Part shown: positions 1 to 9,087 of the stretch, in pieces
Layout: the number at the start of each line of letters is the position of its first letter
How positions within the stretch are numbered: position 1 is the first letter of the stretch
From: Thalassobium sp.
GTDB lineage: Bacteria; Pseudomonadota; Gammaproteobacteria; Pseudomonadales; Oceanobacteraceae
Assembly: GCA_002733205.1 (NCBI GenBank)
Contig: NVUW01000005.1
Location: 62,001 to 126,000, forward strand
DNA: 64,000 nucleotides
Direction of reading: 5' to 3'
The notes under the pieces: generated by a model
What the model was told of the DNA's origin: nothing
What the model saw: only the letters and a program-made list of their open reading frames with translations
The model's database searches: none
Program-made: the position numbers and the translations under genes

Positions 1-161
1 AATTATCGGAGTTTATTTTTAATCTTAATCAACCGGCTGAGGATTATTTGCGCCAGCAGAAGCCACCGTTAATGGAACGAGATCCTCTGCTGTTCTGGCA
101 ATCGACCACCGCCATATTGCTGCTGGCGGTGGTCTGGCTGAGCTGGAAGCTGTTGCGCTAA
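1..161 (+). CDS. C-terminal fragment of an unknown membrane-anchored protein
   Basis: The reading frame is open from base 3 to a TAA at 159-161, and its start lies left of the window. About 52 residues are visible. The last 20 form one hydrophobic segment (TTAILLLAVVWLSWKLLR), which looks like a C-terminal membrane anchor, preceded by a polar stretch with QPAEDYLRQQKPP. No family can be assigned from this fragment. It converges with the TRIC gene on the other strand across about 70 bases. That the frame is coding is inferred from its length and composition. Confidence 0.6.
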   Translation, partial: LSEFIFNLNQPAEDYLRQQKPPLMERDPLLFWQSTTAILLLAVVWLSWKLLR

Positions 162-230
162 TACGGCACTAACACTGCGCTAAAACACGGCACTGGCAAG
201 GCAATATCACAGCAATAACGCCGGCATGTT

Positions 231-851
231 TCAGCTCTGCCAGCGCTCCGGTGCATAGGAAAATACCGGTAATGACCAGCGCCAGCGAATGGCCGCCAAA
301 CGCATTGCCAAACCAACCGAAAAAGCCGCCAGCATAGTAATGCTTTCGTTCACGCCAAAATGCAGCAGCGTTAAATACAGCAGCGCGACCAGTAAAGAAA
401 CACTGGCGTATAACTCATGGCACAACACCTGTGGCGTCTGATTACAGAGAATATCGCGCAGAATACCGCCAAAAATACCGGTAATAATACCCGCCATCAC
501 AACAACCGGCAGGCTGTAATCCAGTTTTAGCGCAACATTGCAGCCGATAATGGTAAAGGCCACTAAGCCCATGGCATCAAGAATTAAAAACAAACGCTGT
601 AAACGGTGCATAAAACGCGCAACCACCATGGTCAGCAAACCGGCGGATACGGTGAGATAAATATAAGGGGGATGCTGAGTCCAGGTAACCGGGAAATTTC
701 CCAGCAGAACATCACGCACAGTGCCGCCACCCAACGCCGTTAAAAAGGCGATTAAGGCAACACCAAACATATCCATATTACGACGACCGGCGGCGAGCGC
801 CCCGGACATGGCTTCAGCGGTAATAGCAATTAAATAGACAGTGGTCAGCAC
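231..851 (-). CDS. TRIC / UPF0126 family cation channel (YicG-like)
   Basis: A 206-residue polytopic membrane protein of the TRIC (UPF0126, YicG) family. Members have seven transmembrane helices built as a 3+3+1 repeat and form trimeric cation channels in the inner membrane; the bacterial physiological role is poorly known. The two family signatures are visible: GGGTVRD at about residues 41-47 and GGILRD at about 128-133. The start is GTG at 849-851, with AGGAG (about 857-861) at good spacing; no closer ATG fits. The gene is monocistronic and lies just downstream of a tandem glycine riboswitch, so expression should respond to glycine. That association suggests, but does not prove, a role in glycine-linked ion or amino acid homeostasis. 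Confidence 0.93.
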   Translation of the reverse strand: MLTTVYLIAITAEAMSGALAAGRRNMDMFGVALIAFLTALGGGTVRDVLLGNFPVTWTQHPPYIYLTVSAGLLTMVVARFMHRLQRLFLILDAMGLVAFTIIGCNVALKLDYSLPVVVMAGIITGIFGGILRDILCNQTPQVLCHELYASVSLLVALLYLTLLHFGVNESITMLAAFSVGLAMRLAAIRWRWSLPVFSYAPERWQS

Positions 852-872
852 ACAGAACTCCTGCGTAACCTG

Positions 873-1090
873 TGCCCCTCCCCCTGTCCTGTGTACCTGA
901 GAGTTTAACCGTGCGGAATGGTCCGCCGGCTTGCTCCTTCGGTGGACTGCATCAGGTGCAGCCTCTCTCCAGATGGCCTGTCAATGAACCCGCAGTCCGG
1001 TAGCCTGAGCGTTTATGGGAGTTTGCGCCTTCGGCGGGTGCGCTGCTGTAAGCCATTTTAATGACAAAGCACACACCACTCTCCTGCGGG
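873..1090 (-). ncRNA. Tandem glycine riboswitch upstream of the TRIC gene
   Basis: Read on the minus strand, two glycine aptamers follow each other. The first (about 1090 to 989) starts GCAGGAGAG and contains CGCCGAAGGCGCAAA and AAACGCTCAGG. The second (about 974 to 873) has TGGAGAGAGG, CACCGAAGGAGCAAG, AAACTCTCAGG and GGACAGGGGGAGG. These are the conserved blocks of the glycine (gcvT) riboswitch, and the two-aptamer arrangement is typical. The second aptamer ends some 10 bases before the Shine-Dalgarno of the TRIC gene and no terminator separates them, so control of translation initiation is the likelier mechanism (inference). Confidence 0.95.
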
Positions 1091-1096
1091 GCCGCC

Positions 1097-1125
1097 ATTG
1101 TAGACAATCGGGCCACAGAACACCA
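1097..1125 (-). promoter_or_regulatory. Putative sigma-70 promoter of the riboswitch transcript
   Basis: On the minus strand a near-consensus -10 box TACAAT lies at 1102-1097, and a weak -35 box TGGTGT at 1125-1120 with 17 bases between. Transcription would begin close to 1090, just at the first helix of aptamer 1. Position and -10 quality support it; the -35 is poor. Confidence 0.5.
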
Positions 1126-1178
1126 GACGCTGAACGAATGATCAGTTTTATATCCCCGCCCGCCTGAATCGCAGACAT

Positions 1179-1207
1179 AAAAAAACCGGCCGAAGCCGGT
1201 TTTTTTG
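1179..1207 (-). terminator. Rho-independent terminator, outer copy downstream of fadA
   Basis: A hairpin CCGGC-CGAA-GCCGG is flanked by A-rich and T-rich tracts, so it could act on both strands. On the minus strand it lies beyond the fadBA operon and before the riboswitch promoter, insulating the two units. It is nearly identical to the hairpin at 1372-1398. Confidence 0.75.
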
Positions 1208-1250
1208 TATCTGGAAAGCAATGCTTTCTGGGCGTTGCGAGCGACGGTCA

Positions 1251-1361
1251 GCCGCGGCGGAAGTTTCTGAGAAAGCGCAATGTAGATGTCCTACCTGAGG
1301 CAGATTTTTGCTCCTGCAAAATCTGCATTTCCGCCATCCATGGCGGTCACATTCCGAAACC
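1251..1361. repeat. Hairpin-rich repeat, copy A
   Basis: The right part (1296-1361) is identical to 1486-1551 except for one base (C1350 versus T1540). It holds two stem-loops: GCAGATTTT paired with AAAATCTGC, and CCGCCAT paired with ATGGCGG. The left part aligns only loosely with copy B. No reading frame of interest crosses it. Together with the adjacent duplicated terminator it marks an old tandem duplication of about 190 bases. Confidence 0.8.
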
Positions 1362-1371
1362 CTGCAGGCAC

Positions 1372-1398
1372 AAAAAAACCGGCCGAAGCCGGTTTTTT
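1372..1398 (-). terminator. Rho-independent terminator, inner copy downstream of fadA
   Basis: The same CCGGC-CGAA-GCCGG hairpin as at 1179-1207, with an A tract on one side and a T tract on the other. It is the first strong terminator met by transcripts leaving fadA on the minus strand. Confidence 0.8.
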
Positions 1399-1441
1399 AT
1401 GTAACTACCTGACCGTAGTCAGGTGCCGTGTGCGCTGGTAA

Positions 1442-1571
1442 GACAAGGCGAAAGTGGTTGAGGAAACGGAGTGTAGTTACCTACATGAGGCAGATTTTTG
1501 CTCCTGCAAAATCTGCATTTCCGCCATCCATGGCGGTCATATTCCGAAACCACTTTCAACGCAGTATTACC
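1442..1571. repeat. Hairpin-rich repeat, copy B (MITE-like inverted-repeat structure)
   Basis: This copy contains the 66-base core (1486-1551) shared with copy A. Its ends form an imperfect long inverted repeat: GGTAAGAC...GAAAGTGGTT (about 1436-1460) against AACCACTTTC...GTATTACC (about 1549-1571). A long imperfect hairpin with no coding capacity, sitting 3' of a gene, resembles a miniature repeat element. Whether other copies exist in the genome cannot be seen here. Confidence 0.7.
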
Positions 1572-1590
1572 AAGCACACAAGCCGGGAAG

Positions 1591-2769
<1,179 letters not shown>

Positions 2770-2790
2770 TTAAATCTCCTAGTGCGCCTA

Positions 2791-4941
2791 TTAACCGAAG
2801 TAGCTTTCGCCGTTCGCAGCCATTTCACGCATACGAGCGGTTGGTTTGTACAGATTGCCCAGATCGGCGTACTTGTCGCACAGAGCAACAAATTCAGCCA
2901 TACCAACGGCATCCATGTAACGGCACGCACCACCACGGAATGGAGGGAAACCAATACCGAAGATCAGACCCATATCGGCTTCAGCCGGAGTATCAACGAT
3001 ACCTTCTTCCAGACAGCGGGCGATCTCGATGCACATTGGGATCATGCAGCGTGCGATGATGTCTTCAGCTTCGAAGTCTTTCGCTTCAGCAACCACTGGC
3101 TTGATCAGGTCGTAAGTGGCCTGGTCAACAACTTTCTTCGGCTTGCCTTTCTTATCGGTTTCGTAAACGTAGAAACCTTTACCGTTCTTCTGGCCGTAAC
3201 GCTCGTTTTCGAACATCACTTCCATAGAGGTTTTGAAGTCAGCCTTCATACGATCCGGGAAGCCTTCCGCCATCACTTCGTTGGCGTGAACACCGGTATC
3301 GATACCAACAACGTCCAGCAGGTAGGCAGGACCCATTGGGAAACCGAATTTCTCCATCACTTTGTCGACTTTCTGGAAGTCAGCACCGTCGCGAACCAGG
3401 CCCGCGAAACCAGCGAAGTAAGGGAACAGTACACGGTTAACCAGGAAGCCCGGGCAATCGTTTACAACGATTGGGGTTTTACCCATTTTCTTGGCGTAAG
3501 CAACCACAGTGGCCACAGCTTCAGGAGAAGTCTTAGCGCCACGGATAACTTCAACCAGTGGCATCATGTGCACAGGGTTAAAGAAGTGCATACCCAGGAA
3601 GTTTTCTGGACGCTTCAGGTCAGCAGCCAGCAGGTCGATAGAAATGGTAGAAGTGTTAGACGTGATGATCGCATCTTCGCGAACCTTGTCTTCCAGCTCA
3701 GCCAGAACCATTTTCTTAACTTTAGGGTTCTCAACAACCGCTTCCACAATAGTGTCAACATCGCCGAATTCTGCATAAGACAGAGTAGGACGGATGCGGT
3801 TCAGGGTTTCACCCATTGCCAATGGCTTCATTTTCTTGCGCTCAACGCGCTTGGCCAGCAGCTTGTTCGCTTCGTTCAGACCCAACTCGATACCGGCTTC
3901 AGCGATATCTTTCATCATGATCGGAGTGCCTTTCAGCGCCGATTGGAAAGCGATACCGCCACCCATGATGCCAGCACCCAGAACGGCTGCTTTGTTGGTC
4001 GGCTTAGCAGCCTTGTCGAATTCTTTCGCTTTTTTCTTCAGCAACTGGTCGTTCATGAACAGACCGATCAGAGCGTTGCTTTCAGACGTTTTTGCCAGTT
4101 GTGCAAAGCCTTTGGCTTCCACTTCCAGTGCTTTATCACGACCCATGTTGGCCGCTTTCTGCATGGATTTGATGGCAACGATTGGTGCTGGGTAGTGACC
4201 TTTGGTCTGACCCGCAACGAAACCTTTAGCGGTTTCGAAAACCATCATCTGTTCCATCGTGTTCAGCTTCAGCTTGGAAGTTTTCTCTTCACGACGGGCC
4301 TGCCAGTTGATTTCGCCAGCGATGGCGGCTTTCAGCATGGCAACAGACTGGTCTTTCAGTTTGTCAGCAGCAACAACTGCATCAACAGCGCCGTCTTTCA
4401 GTGCTTTCTCAGGCTTGTTCTCAGCGCCCATGCAGATCCATTCGATCGCATTGTCAGCACCGATCACACGTGGCAGACGGACAGTACCGCCGAAACCAGG
4501 CATCAGACCCAGTTTAACTTCTGGCAGACCGACTTTGGCCTTCTCAGACATAACACGCAGGTCGGTAGACAGACACATTTCGAAGCCGCCACCCAGAGCG
4601 ATGCCATTAATAGCGGTCAGGGTAGGAACGGAAAGGTCTTCGATAGCGCAGAAGATTTTGTTGGCTTCGAGGCCCCAGGCCACGATTTCTTCTTCGCTTT
4701 GTTTGAAGGCTTCACCAAATTCGGTGATATCCGCGCCGACGATAAATACGTCTTTACCAGATGTAACTAAAACGCCTTTAACGTCGCTGTTGCCTTGAAT
4801 CGCTTCAACTGCTGCCTTCAGGTCTTCCAAAGTAACGCGGTTAAACTTGTTAACAGAGTCGCCTTGCAGATCGAATTTCAATTCGGCGATGCCGTCTTCG
4901 ATCAAATTTACCGTGATGGCTTTACCTTCGTAAATCATCAA
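2791..4941 (-). CDS. fadB: Fatty acid oxidation complex alpha subunit FadB
   Basis: A 716-residue multifunctional enzyme: enoyl-CoA hydratase/isomerase (about 1-190) and L-3-hydroxyacyl-CoA dehydrogenase (about 315-716). The hydratase glutamates sit in [10 protein letters not shown] (about Glu121) and VGLPEVKLG (about Glu141). The NAD-binding loop is LGAGIMGGG (about 321-329) and the dehydrogenase histidine is in [11 protein letters not shown] (about His452). It pairs with FadA encoded 24 bases downstream. Two in-frame ATGs (4941 and 4938) can serve as start, with GGAG about 10 bases upstream. A PsrA-like operator lies about 105 bases upstream, suggesting fatty-acid-responsive control. Confidence 0.97.
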   Translation of the reverse strand: MMIYEGKAITVNLIEDGIAELKFDLQGDSVNKFNRVTLEDLKAAVEAIQGNSDVKGVLVTSGKDVFIVGADITEFGEAFKQSEEEIVAWGLEANKIFCAIEDLSVPTLTAINGIALGGGFEMCLSTDLRVMSEKAKVGLPEVKLGLMPGFGGTVRLPRVIGADNAIEWICMGAENKPEKALKDGAVDAVVAADKLKDQSVAMLKAAIAGEINWQARREEKTSKLKLNTMEQMMVFETAKGFVAGQTKGHYPAPIVAIKSMQKAANMGRDKALEVEAKGFAQLAKTSESNALIGLFMNDQLLKKKAKEFDKAAKPTNKAAVLGAGIMGGGIAFQSALKGTPIMMKDIAEAGIELGLNEANKLLAKRVERKKMKPLAMGETLNRIRPTLSYAEFGDVDTIVEAVVENPKVKKMVLAELEDKVREDAIITSNTSTISIDLLAADLKRPENFLGMHFFNPVHMMPLVEVIRGAKTSPEAVATVVAYAKKMGKTPIVVNDCPGFLVNRVLFPYFAGFAGLVRDGADFQKVDKVMEKFGFPMGPAYLLDVVGIDTGVHANEVMAEGFPDRMKADFKTSMEVMFENERYGQKNGKGFYVYETDKKGKPKKVVDQATYDLIKPVVAEAKDFEAEDIIARCMIPMCIEIARCLEEGIVDTPAEADMGLIFGIGFPPFRGGACRYMDAVGMAEFVALCDKYADLGNLYKPTARMREMAANGESYFG

Positions 4942-5437
4942 CTGATCTCCACATGGTGGTTAGCTATTGACTGGTCTGCCCGGAGGCGGATCAGCATTCT
5001 GCCTGTTGGTGAAACAACGCACGATGATGTTCATAAAACGAACAATTCATACGAGCGTTTGAATCTGAGTGGCACACATTCGGGGAAAGCGGTTTGAAAG
5101 TCAATAGAGAAGCAGGAATTGACGGCCATGCTGATTAGTTTCTGCACAAACCACGATCCTGAACGGCGCCATTCTAGCAGGTAAAGAGTCATTCGTGTTG
5201 AAAGCCGGTCACCAGACAGGTAACGATTCGACAACTATTACGTTATTCACAACAGGGATCGCCCAACCCGGAAAAAGGCACGAGACAGGACACGACAATA
5301 ACGGACTAAGCTACTTTTTGTTCATTTTTGTTACAGTTTGTAATGTCCTATAGGGATAAAATGACCTATCTCATACACTGCCTGAGGAAAGAATGTGATT
5401 CTTTTACGACAACTATATAAAACAAAAAGAAGAAAAC
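4942..5437. other. Divergent intergenic region between fadB and a secreted-protein gene
   Basis: About 500 bases without a convincing gene. The left part (to about 5070) should carry the fadBA promoter and holds a 20-base near-palindrome at 5045-5064. The right part is AT-rich (5300-5437) and should hold the promoter of the rightward gene. A possible 67-codon frame on the minus strand (5031-5234) has no ribosome-binding site or recognisable features and is not called. Confidence 0.7.
5045..5064. promoter_or_regulatory. PsrA-like operator upstream of fadBA
   Basis: The sequence ATTCATACGAGCGTTTGAAT is a 20-base near-palindrome, with 16 of 20 bases matching its own reverse complement. Its centre reads CATAC-GAGC-GTTTG, or CAAAC-GCTC-GTATG on the other strand, one mismatch from the Pseudomonas PsrA consensus (C/G)AAAC-N2-4-GTTT(G/C). 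PsrA is a TetR-family repressor of fadBA that is released by long-chain fatty acids. The psrA gene itself is not in this window. Assignment is by motif and position only. Confidence 0.5.
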
Positions 5438-6229
5438 ATGATGCGTCTAGCCCTCAACACCGCACGACTGGTGGTTCTGCTGTTACTGAGCCAGGCCGCA
5501 CTGGCGACCCCACAGCAATTACTGACTGACCTGCAACACATGCGCCTTGCCGCAACCAATGCCGTCACCAACTTTTATATGTTTTCTGGCTTAGATGCGG
5601 ACAGTAAATACGAGCGCCGCATTGATCAGAGCATGAAGAATTTCAATGACAGCCTGACCAGCGCACGTCAGCTTGCCTCTATTAACAATATGGGTGAAAG
5701 CATTGCCAGCATTGATGCTGACTGGAAAAAACTGTCTGAGCTGATGATGATCAACCGTAACGACATGCTGAAGCAGGGATACCCCAATGTCCGCCTGGTT
5801 GACGAAATGGGCCGTAAAAGCTCTGAGATCGTTAATAAAGCGTCAGCCGCTTACACCCAGCTGGAACAAAGCAGTGGCATCAAACCCAGCCCTATCGTGC
5901 AAAAAGCCCGCGACCTGGCGCTGTTAATGGAAGAAATCACTTCCCAGTATGCCGCCCGCGGCACCACCAACCTGGGTCAGGTATTTATGGGCAGTTACTC
6001 CCGTACCCTGACCGAAATGGCGGAAGACTTTCAACAGCAACTGACTGAACTGGAAGGTATGGTCAAAGCGCAAAAAACAGAAATTCTGATGAGCAGCGTG
6101 AAGAGCAAATGGCGCTTTATGGAAGAGCGCATCAAGAACTACAACGAAAACACGGTGCCATTCCTGGTCGTCAGCTATAACGACCGCATCATTGAGCATC
6201 TGGAAGAGCTGGAATCGATGTTCCAGTAA
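5438..6229 (+). CDS. Secreted helical protein of unknown function
   Basis: A 263-residue protein with a clear signal peptide: hydrophobic residues about 7-20 (ARLVVLLLLSQAALA) and likely cleavage after ALA. The mature part is rich in Ala, Glu, Lys, Gln and Met and is predicted to be all-helical. It carries paired-helix patterns such as LLTDLQHMRLAATNAVTNFY and later LEELESMFQ. The helical layout recalls periplasmic sensor bundles of the PilJ/NarX type, but no membrane anchor or signalling domain follows. Start ATG at 5438 (a second ATG follows at once) after AAGAAG. It is transcribed alone, divergent from fadBA. Function not recognised. Confidence 0.85.
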   Translation: MMRLALNTARLVVLLLLSQAALATPQQLLTDLQHMRLAATNAVTNFYMFSGLDADSKYERRIDQSMKNFNDSLTSARQLASINNMGESIASIDADWKKLSELMMINRNDMLKQGYPNVRLVDEMGRKSSEIVNKASAAYTQLEQSSGIKPSPIVQKARDLALLMEEITSQYAARGTTNLGQVFMGSYSRTLTEMAEDFQQQLTELEGMVKAQKTEILMSSVKSKWRFMEERIKNYNENTVPFLVVSYNDRIIEHLEELESMFQ

Positions 6230-6260
6230 GCGTTGCCGATAGCGGCTACACGCCATATGT

Positions 6261-6332
6261 TTCTCGCTCACACGCTTCGCGTGGGAATGCAACGGTACCG
6301 TTAAAGACTACCACGCAGAGCGTGGGAGCCAG
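6261..6332. repeat. Palindromic intergenic repeat, copy 1 (CCACGC...GCGTGGGA type)
   Basis: Contains CACGCTTCGCGTGGGAATGC and, 30 bases on, CCACGCAGAGCGTGGGAGCC. Each is a small palindrome, and together they form a larger inverted pair. This type is widespread in gammaproteobacterial intergenic DNA and is sometimes mis-annotated as short ORFs (the DUF1534-like peptides of Pseudomonas). No gene is implied. Confidence 0.75.
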
Positions 6333-6380
6333 ATACAACCCCTATCACGGCTGAAAGCCGTTCCCACAGATGCAGCTTTT

Positions 6381-6450
6381 TCTCGTTCCCACGCTCGGCG
6401 TGGGAATGCAACGTAACGGCAAAGGCTGCCACGCAGAGCGTGGGAGCCAG
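6381..6450. repeat. Palindromic intergenic repeat, copy 2
   Basis: A second copy of the element at 6261-6332: CCCACGCTCGGCGTGGGAAT followed by CCACGCAGAGCGTGGGAGCC. The two copies are in the same orientation, 120 bases apart, between convergent genes. The right halves are nearly identical and the left halves have diverged slightly. Confidence 0.75.
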
Positions 6451-6480
6451 GTATGCGGGCTTTTTATTGTGCCGAAGCGC

Positions 6481-6951
6481 TTAAAAAAACGCTTCCATAA
6501 AATGCTGATAGGCTGCAGCGCTGGCCGTTTTGTTTTCAGCCGCCATCAGTGTCACGCGATTTTCGTACACTTCCAGCATCAGCAGATCATCCTGCAATTG
6601 CGGCAGCATACGGCTGAGCAGTTCGGCATCAGCCGCACTGCCCTGATTATGCCAGCTGAGCCCTGCGGGTAAGCCGTCATTATCCCAGCCCGCCTGACCA
6701 ACTACGCGGAATTTAAGGTCTCCCCCCTGCTGCTTACCACGGTGCAGCAAGGTGTAACTGGTGCCGGGAATATCATCGCGGACACCGGTTTTGGCGGAGT
6801 CCGGTTTGAAGGTGAAGCTGCGCACCTGCAGGCCATTACGAATGGCATCGAAGCGCAACGCCGCCAGGCGTGTGTCGCGGGGGCTGGGTTTAAGCCAGAT
6901 GATTGATCCAACCAGTGACAGGGTCACGGCAACAACAATCAACCAGATCAT
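6481..6951 (-). CDS. Small membrane-anchored protein of unknown function, coupled to uup
   Basis: A 156-residue protein with one N-terminal hydrophobic segment (IWLIVVAVTLSLVGSIIWL, about 2-20) acting as signal anchor and a soluble domain facing the periplasm or cytoplasm. The soluble part has alternating polar/hydrophobic strands and no Cys pair or catalytic motif that I recognise. Its ATG overlaps the uup stop codon in an ATGA, so translation is coupled to that of the ABC-F ATPase. Similar short proteins occur in this order in other Gammaproteobacteria (from memory). Function not recognised. Confidence 0.85.
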   Translation of the reverse strand: MIWLIVVAVTLSLVGSIIWLKPSPRDTRLAALRFDAIRNGLQVRSFTFKPDSAKTGVRDDIPGTSYTLLHRGKQQGGDLKFRVVGQAGWDNDGLPAGLSWHNQGSAADAELLSRMLPQLQDDLLMLEVYENRVTLMAAENKTASAAAYQHFMEAFF

Positions 6952-8852
6952 GATGCCATGTCCTCCAGCTCCAGCCAGCGTTCTTCCAGCGCTTCAACCG
7001 CACCTTCAGCCTCGGCCAGCTGCGCCAGAACGGCCTGTATCTGCTCAGCATCGCCATTGTAGAAATTGGCGTCGGCAGTTTGTGCCGCCAAAACATCGCG
7101 TTTCGCCTCGGCTTTGGCGATTTTTTCCGGCAAGGCATCCAGCTCACGCTGTAATTTGTATGACAGTTTTTTCTTAGGTTCGGCCGGGGTCACAGCAGCA
7201 CTTTGCTGTACGCTTTTGGCCGCTCCGCCGGCGTTTGTCTGAGAGGCTGCCTGAGGAGCCTGAGCGCGGGCTTTCATGCGCTCCTGCCAATCGGAGTAAC
7301 CACCGACCTGCTCGTCGATGACGCCGTTTTCACCAAACACCCACAGCTGCGTAACCACGTTATCAATAAAGGCACGGTCGTGACTGACCAGCAGTAACGT
7401 CGCCTTGTATTCCATCAAACGTTCTTCCAGCAGCTCCAGCGTTTCTACGTCCAGATCGTTGGTCGGCTCATCCATCACCAGCAGGTTGCAGGGTTTCAGG
7501 AATAACTTGGCCAACAATACGCGGTTACGCTCACCACCGGACAGTGCTTTCACCGGCGTACGGGCGCGCGCCGGAGCAAACAGGAAGTCGCCCAGATAGC
7601 CAATGATATGGCGGCTCTGGCCGTTCACCTCGACCTGATCTTTACCATCGGCAACGTTATCAGCGATGGATTTTTCTTCATCCAGCTGATGACGGGCCTG
7701 ATCAAAATAAGCCACTTCGAGTTTGGTGCCGACTTTAATGCTGCCTGCCTGCGGCTGCATTTTGCCCAGCAACAGTTTCAGCAACGTACTTTTGCCAACC
7801 CCGTTCGGACCGATGAGACCAATGCGGTCGCCACGCATAACCGTTGTGGAGAAATCATTCACCTGCATTACGTCTTTCCAGGCGTAGGTCAGATGTTCAA
7901 TTTCAAATACCTGCCGACCGGAGGATTCAGCGGCATTCATGCTGATATTGGCGCTGCCCTGCACTTCACGACGTGAAACGCGCTCTTTACGCATTTCTTT
8001 TAATCGTTCAACCCGGCCTTCGTTACGTGTGCGGCGGGCTTTAACGCCCTGGCGAATCCACTTTTCTTCTTCACTCAGGCGCTTATCAAACAAAGCATTC
8101 TGAGTGGCTTCGTCTTCCAGACGTTTTTCGCGGTATTCGACAAAGCTCAGATAATCGCCCTGCCACTGATACAGATTGCCGCGGTCGAGCTCGACAATAC
8201 GGGTCGCCAGATTCTGCACAAATGCCCGGTCGTGGCTGATAAATACCAGCGCGCCGTTAAATTGCTTGAGCTGTTCTTCCAGCCATTCGATGGTGGCAAC
8301 GTCCATATGGTTGGTTGGCTCATCGAGAATCAGCAGATCGGGCTCCACTACTAAGGCCCGTGCCAGCATCACCCGGCGCTGCCAGCCACCGGACAACTCT
8401 GAAAACATCGCCTCACCCGGCAGGTTCAGTTTCTGGATAATGGATTCCACTTTCTGCTGCCAGCGCCAACCGTCAGCGGCTTCGATACGGGTCTGCAGCT
8501 GCTCAAGTTTTTTCAGATCGGCGTCAGCGCCTTTAGCGCTTTCGTCATGATACTGGGCGATCGCCTGACCGACATCGCCCAGACCTTCGGCAATCACATC
8601 GTAAACCGGCGTATGCGTGGTCTGCGGCAATTCCTGCTGCAAAGCGCTGATGCGCAGCATATCGCGATATTCCACCCGGCCATCGTCGGTCTGCACCTGA
8701 CGGTTAAGAATCTTCAGCAGCGTCGACTTACCTTCGCCATTGCGGCCAACCACACACAGACGCTCGCCGCTCTGGATATCAAGATCGACTTTATCGAGCA
8801 GAACATGATCGCCAAACGCCAGCTCAGCCTGTTTCAAACGCACTAATACCAT
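6948..8852 (-). CDS. uup: ABC-F family ATPase Uup
   Basis: A 634-residue soluble protein with two ABC ATPase domains and no membrane segments. Domain 1 has Walker A GRNGEGKST (36-44), signature LSGGWQRR and Walker B LLILDEPTNHMD. Domain 2 has GPNGVGKST, LSGGERNR and LLVMDEPTNDLD. They are joined by a charged linker, and the last 80 residues form a coiled coil (KLSYKLQRELDALPEKIAK onward), as expected of Uup. ABC-F proteins act on the ribosome; Uup is linked to precise transposon excision and to ribosome or DNA-junction processing. The ATG at 8852 follows AAGG. It shares a transcript with the small membrane protein gene downstream. Confidence 0.93.
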   Translation of the reverse strand: MVLVRLKQAELAFGDHVLLDKVDLDIQSGERLCVVGRNGEGKSTLLKILNRQVQTDDGRVEYRDMLRISALQQELPQTTHTPVYDVIAEGLGDVGQAIAQYHDESAKGADADLKKLEQLQTRIEAADGWRWQQKVESIIQKLNLPGEAMFSELSGGWQRRVMLARALVVEPDLLILDEPTNHMDVATIEWLEEQLKQFNGALVFISHDRAFVQNLATRIVELDRGNLYQWQGDYLSFVEYREKRLEDEATQNALFDKRLSEEEKWIRQGVKARRTRNEGRVERLKEMRKERVSRREVQGSANISMNAAESSGRQVFEIEHLTYAWKDVMQVNDFSTTVMRGDRIGLIGPNGVGKSTLLKLLLGKMQPQAGSIKVGTKLEVAYFDQARHQLDEEKSIADNVADGKDQVEVNGQSRHIIGYLGDFLFAPARARTPVKALSGGERNRVLLAKLFLKPCNLLVMDEPTNDLDVETLELLEERLMEYKATLLLVSHDRAFIDNVVTQLWVFGENGVIDEQVGGYSDWQERMKARAQAPQAASQTNAGGAAKSVQQSAAVTPAEPKKKLSYKLQRELDALPEKIAKAEAKRDVLAAQTADANFYNGDAEQIQAVLAQLAEAEGAVEALEERWLELEDMAS

Positions 8853-8961
8853 GGAGCCTTAACCTTACCGCCGGTGAAAAGGCCGACAGTATACAGAGGA
8901 AGCGCCTGACACGCGCGAACTACCCGTGCGCAACGTGTTCTCTGAGCGAAAAGCAAACATT

Positions 8962-9004
8962 TGTCTCAAATAAAAGACAGTCTGTTTTAAATGGGTTTGC
9001 AAAC
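8962..9004. promoter_or_regulatory. Possible operator region in the uup / RND intergenic space
   Basis: Two symmetric sequences lie between the divergent genes: TGTCT-N8-AGACA (8962-8979) and the perfect 10-base palindrome GTTTGCAAAC (8995-9004). Symmetric sites upstream of an RND pump are often repressor operators, but no regulator gene is adjacent and neither site matches a consensus that I can name. Confidence 0.3.
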
Positions 9005-9087
9005 AAGGCTATTGCATCTGCTGGCGGCAACCGTTAAACAGCTCCGTTGCCTTTTGCGCATTTCGTTCTCATAACCGGTACATAATA

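Noticed and set aside
952..1221. Overlapping open frames (89 and 65 codons) on the minus strand in the riboswitch region
   Set aside because: They lie inside the conserved glycine aptamers and the terminator, which explain the sequence fully.
2782..4770. A 662-codon open frame on the plus strand, antisense to fadB
   Set aside because: It is opposite to the well-supported fadB gene, His/Phe/Gln-rich without domain features, has no ribosome-binding site, and is explained by codon bias of fadB.
5031..5234. A 67-codon minus-strand frame upstream of fadB
   Set aside because: No Shine-Dalgarno, poor composition, and it covers the presumed fadBA promoter and PsrA-like site.
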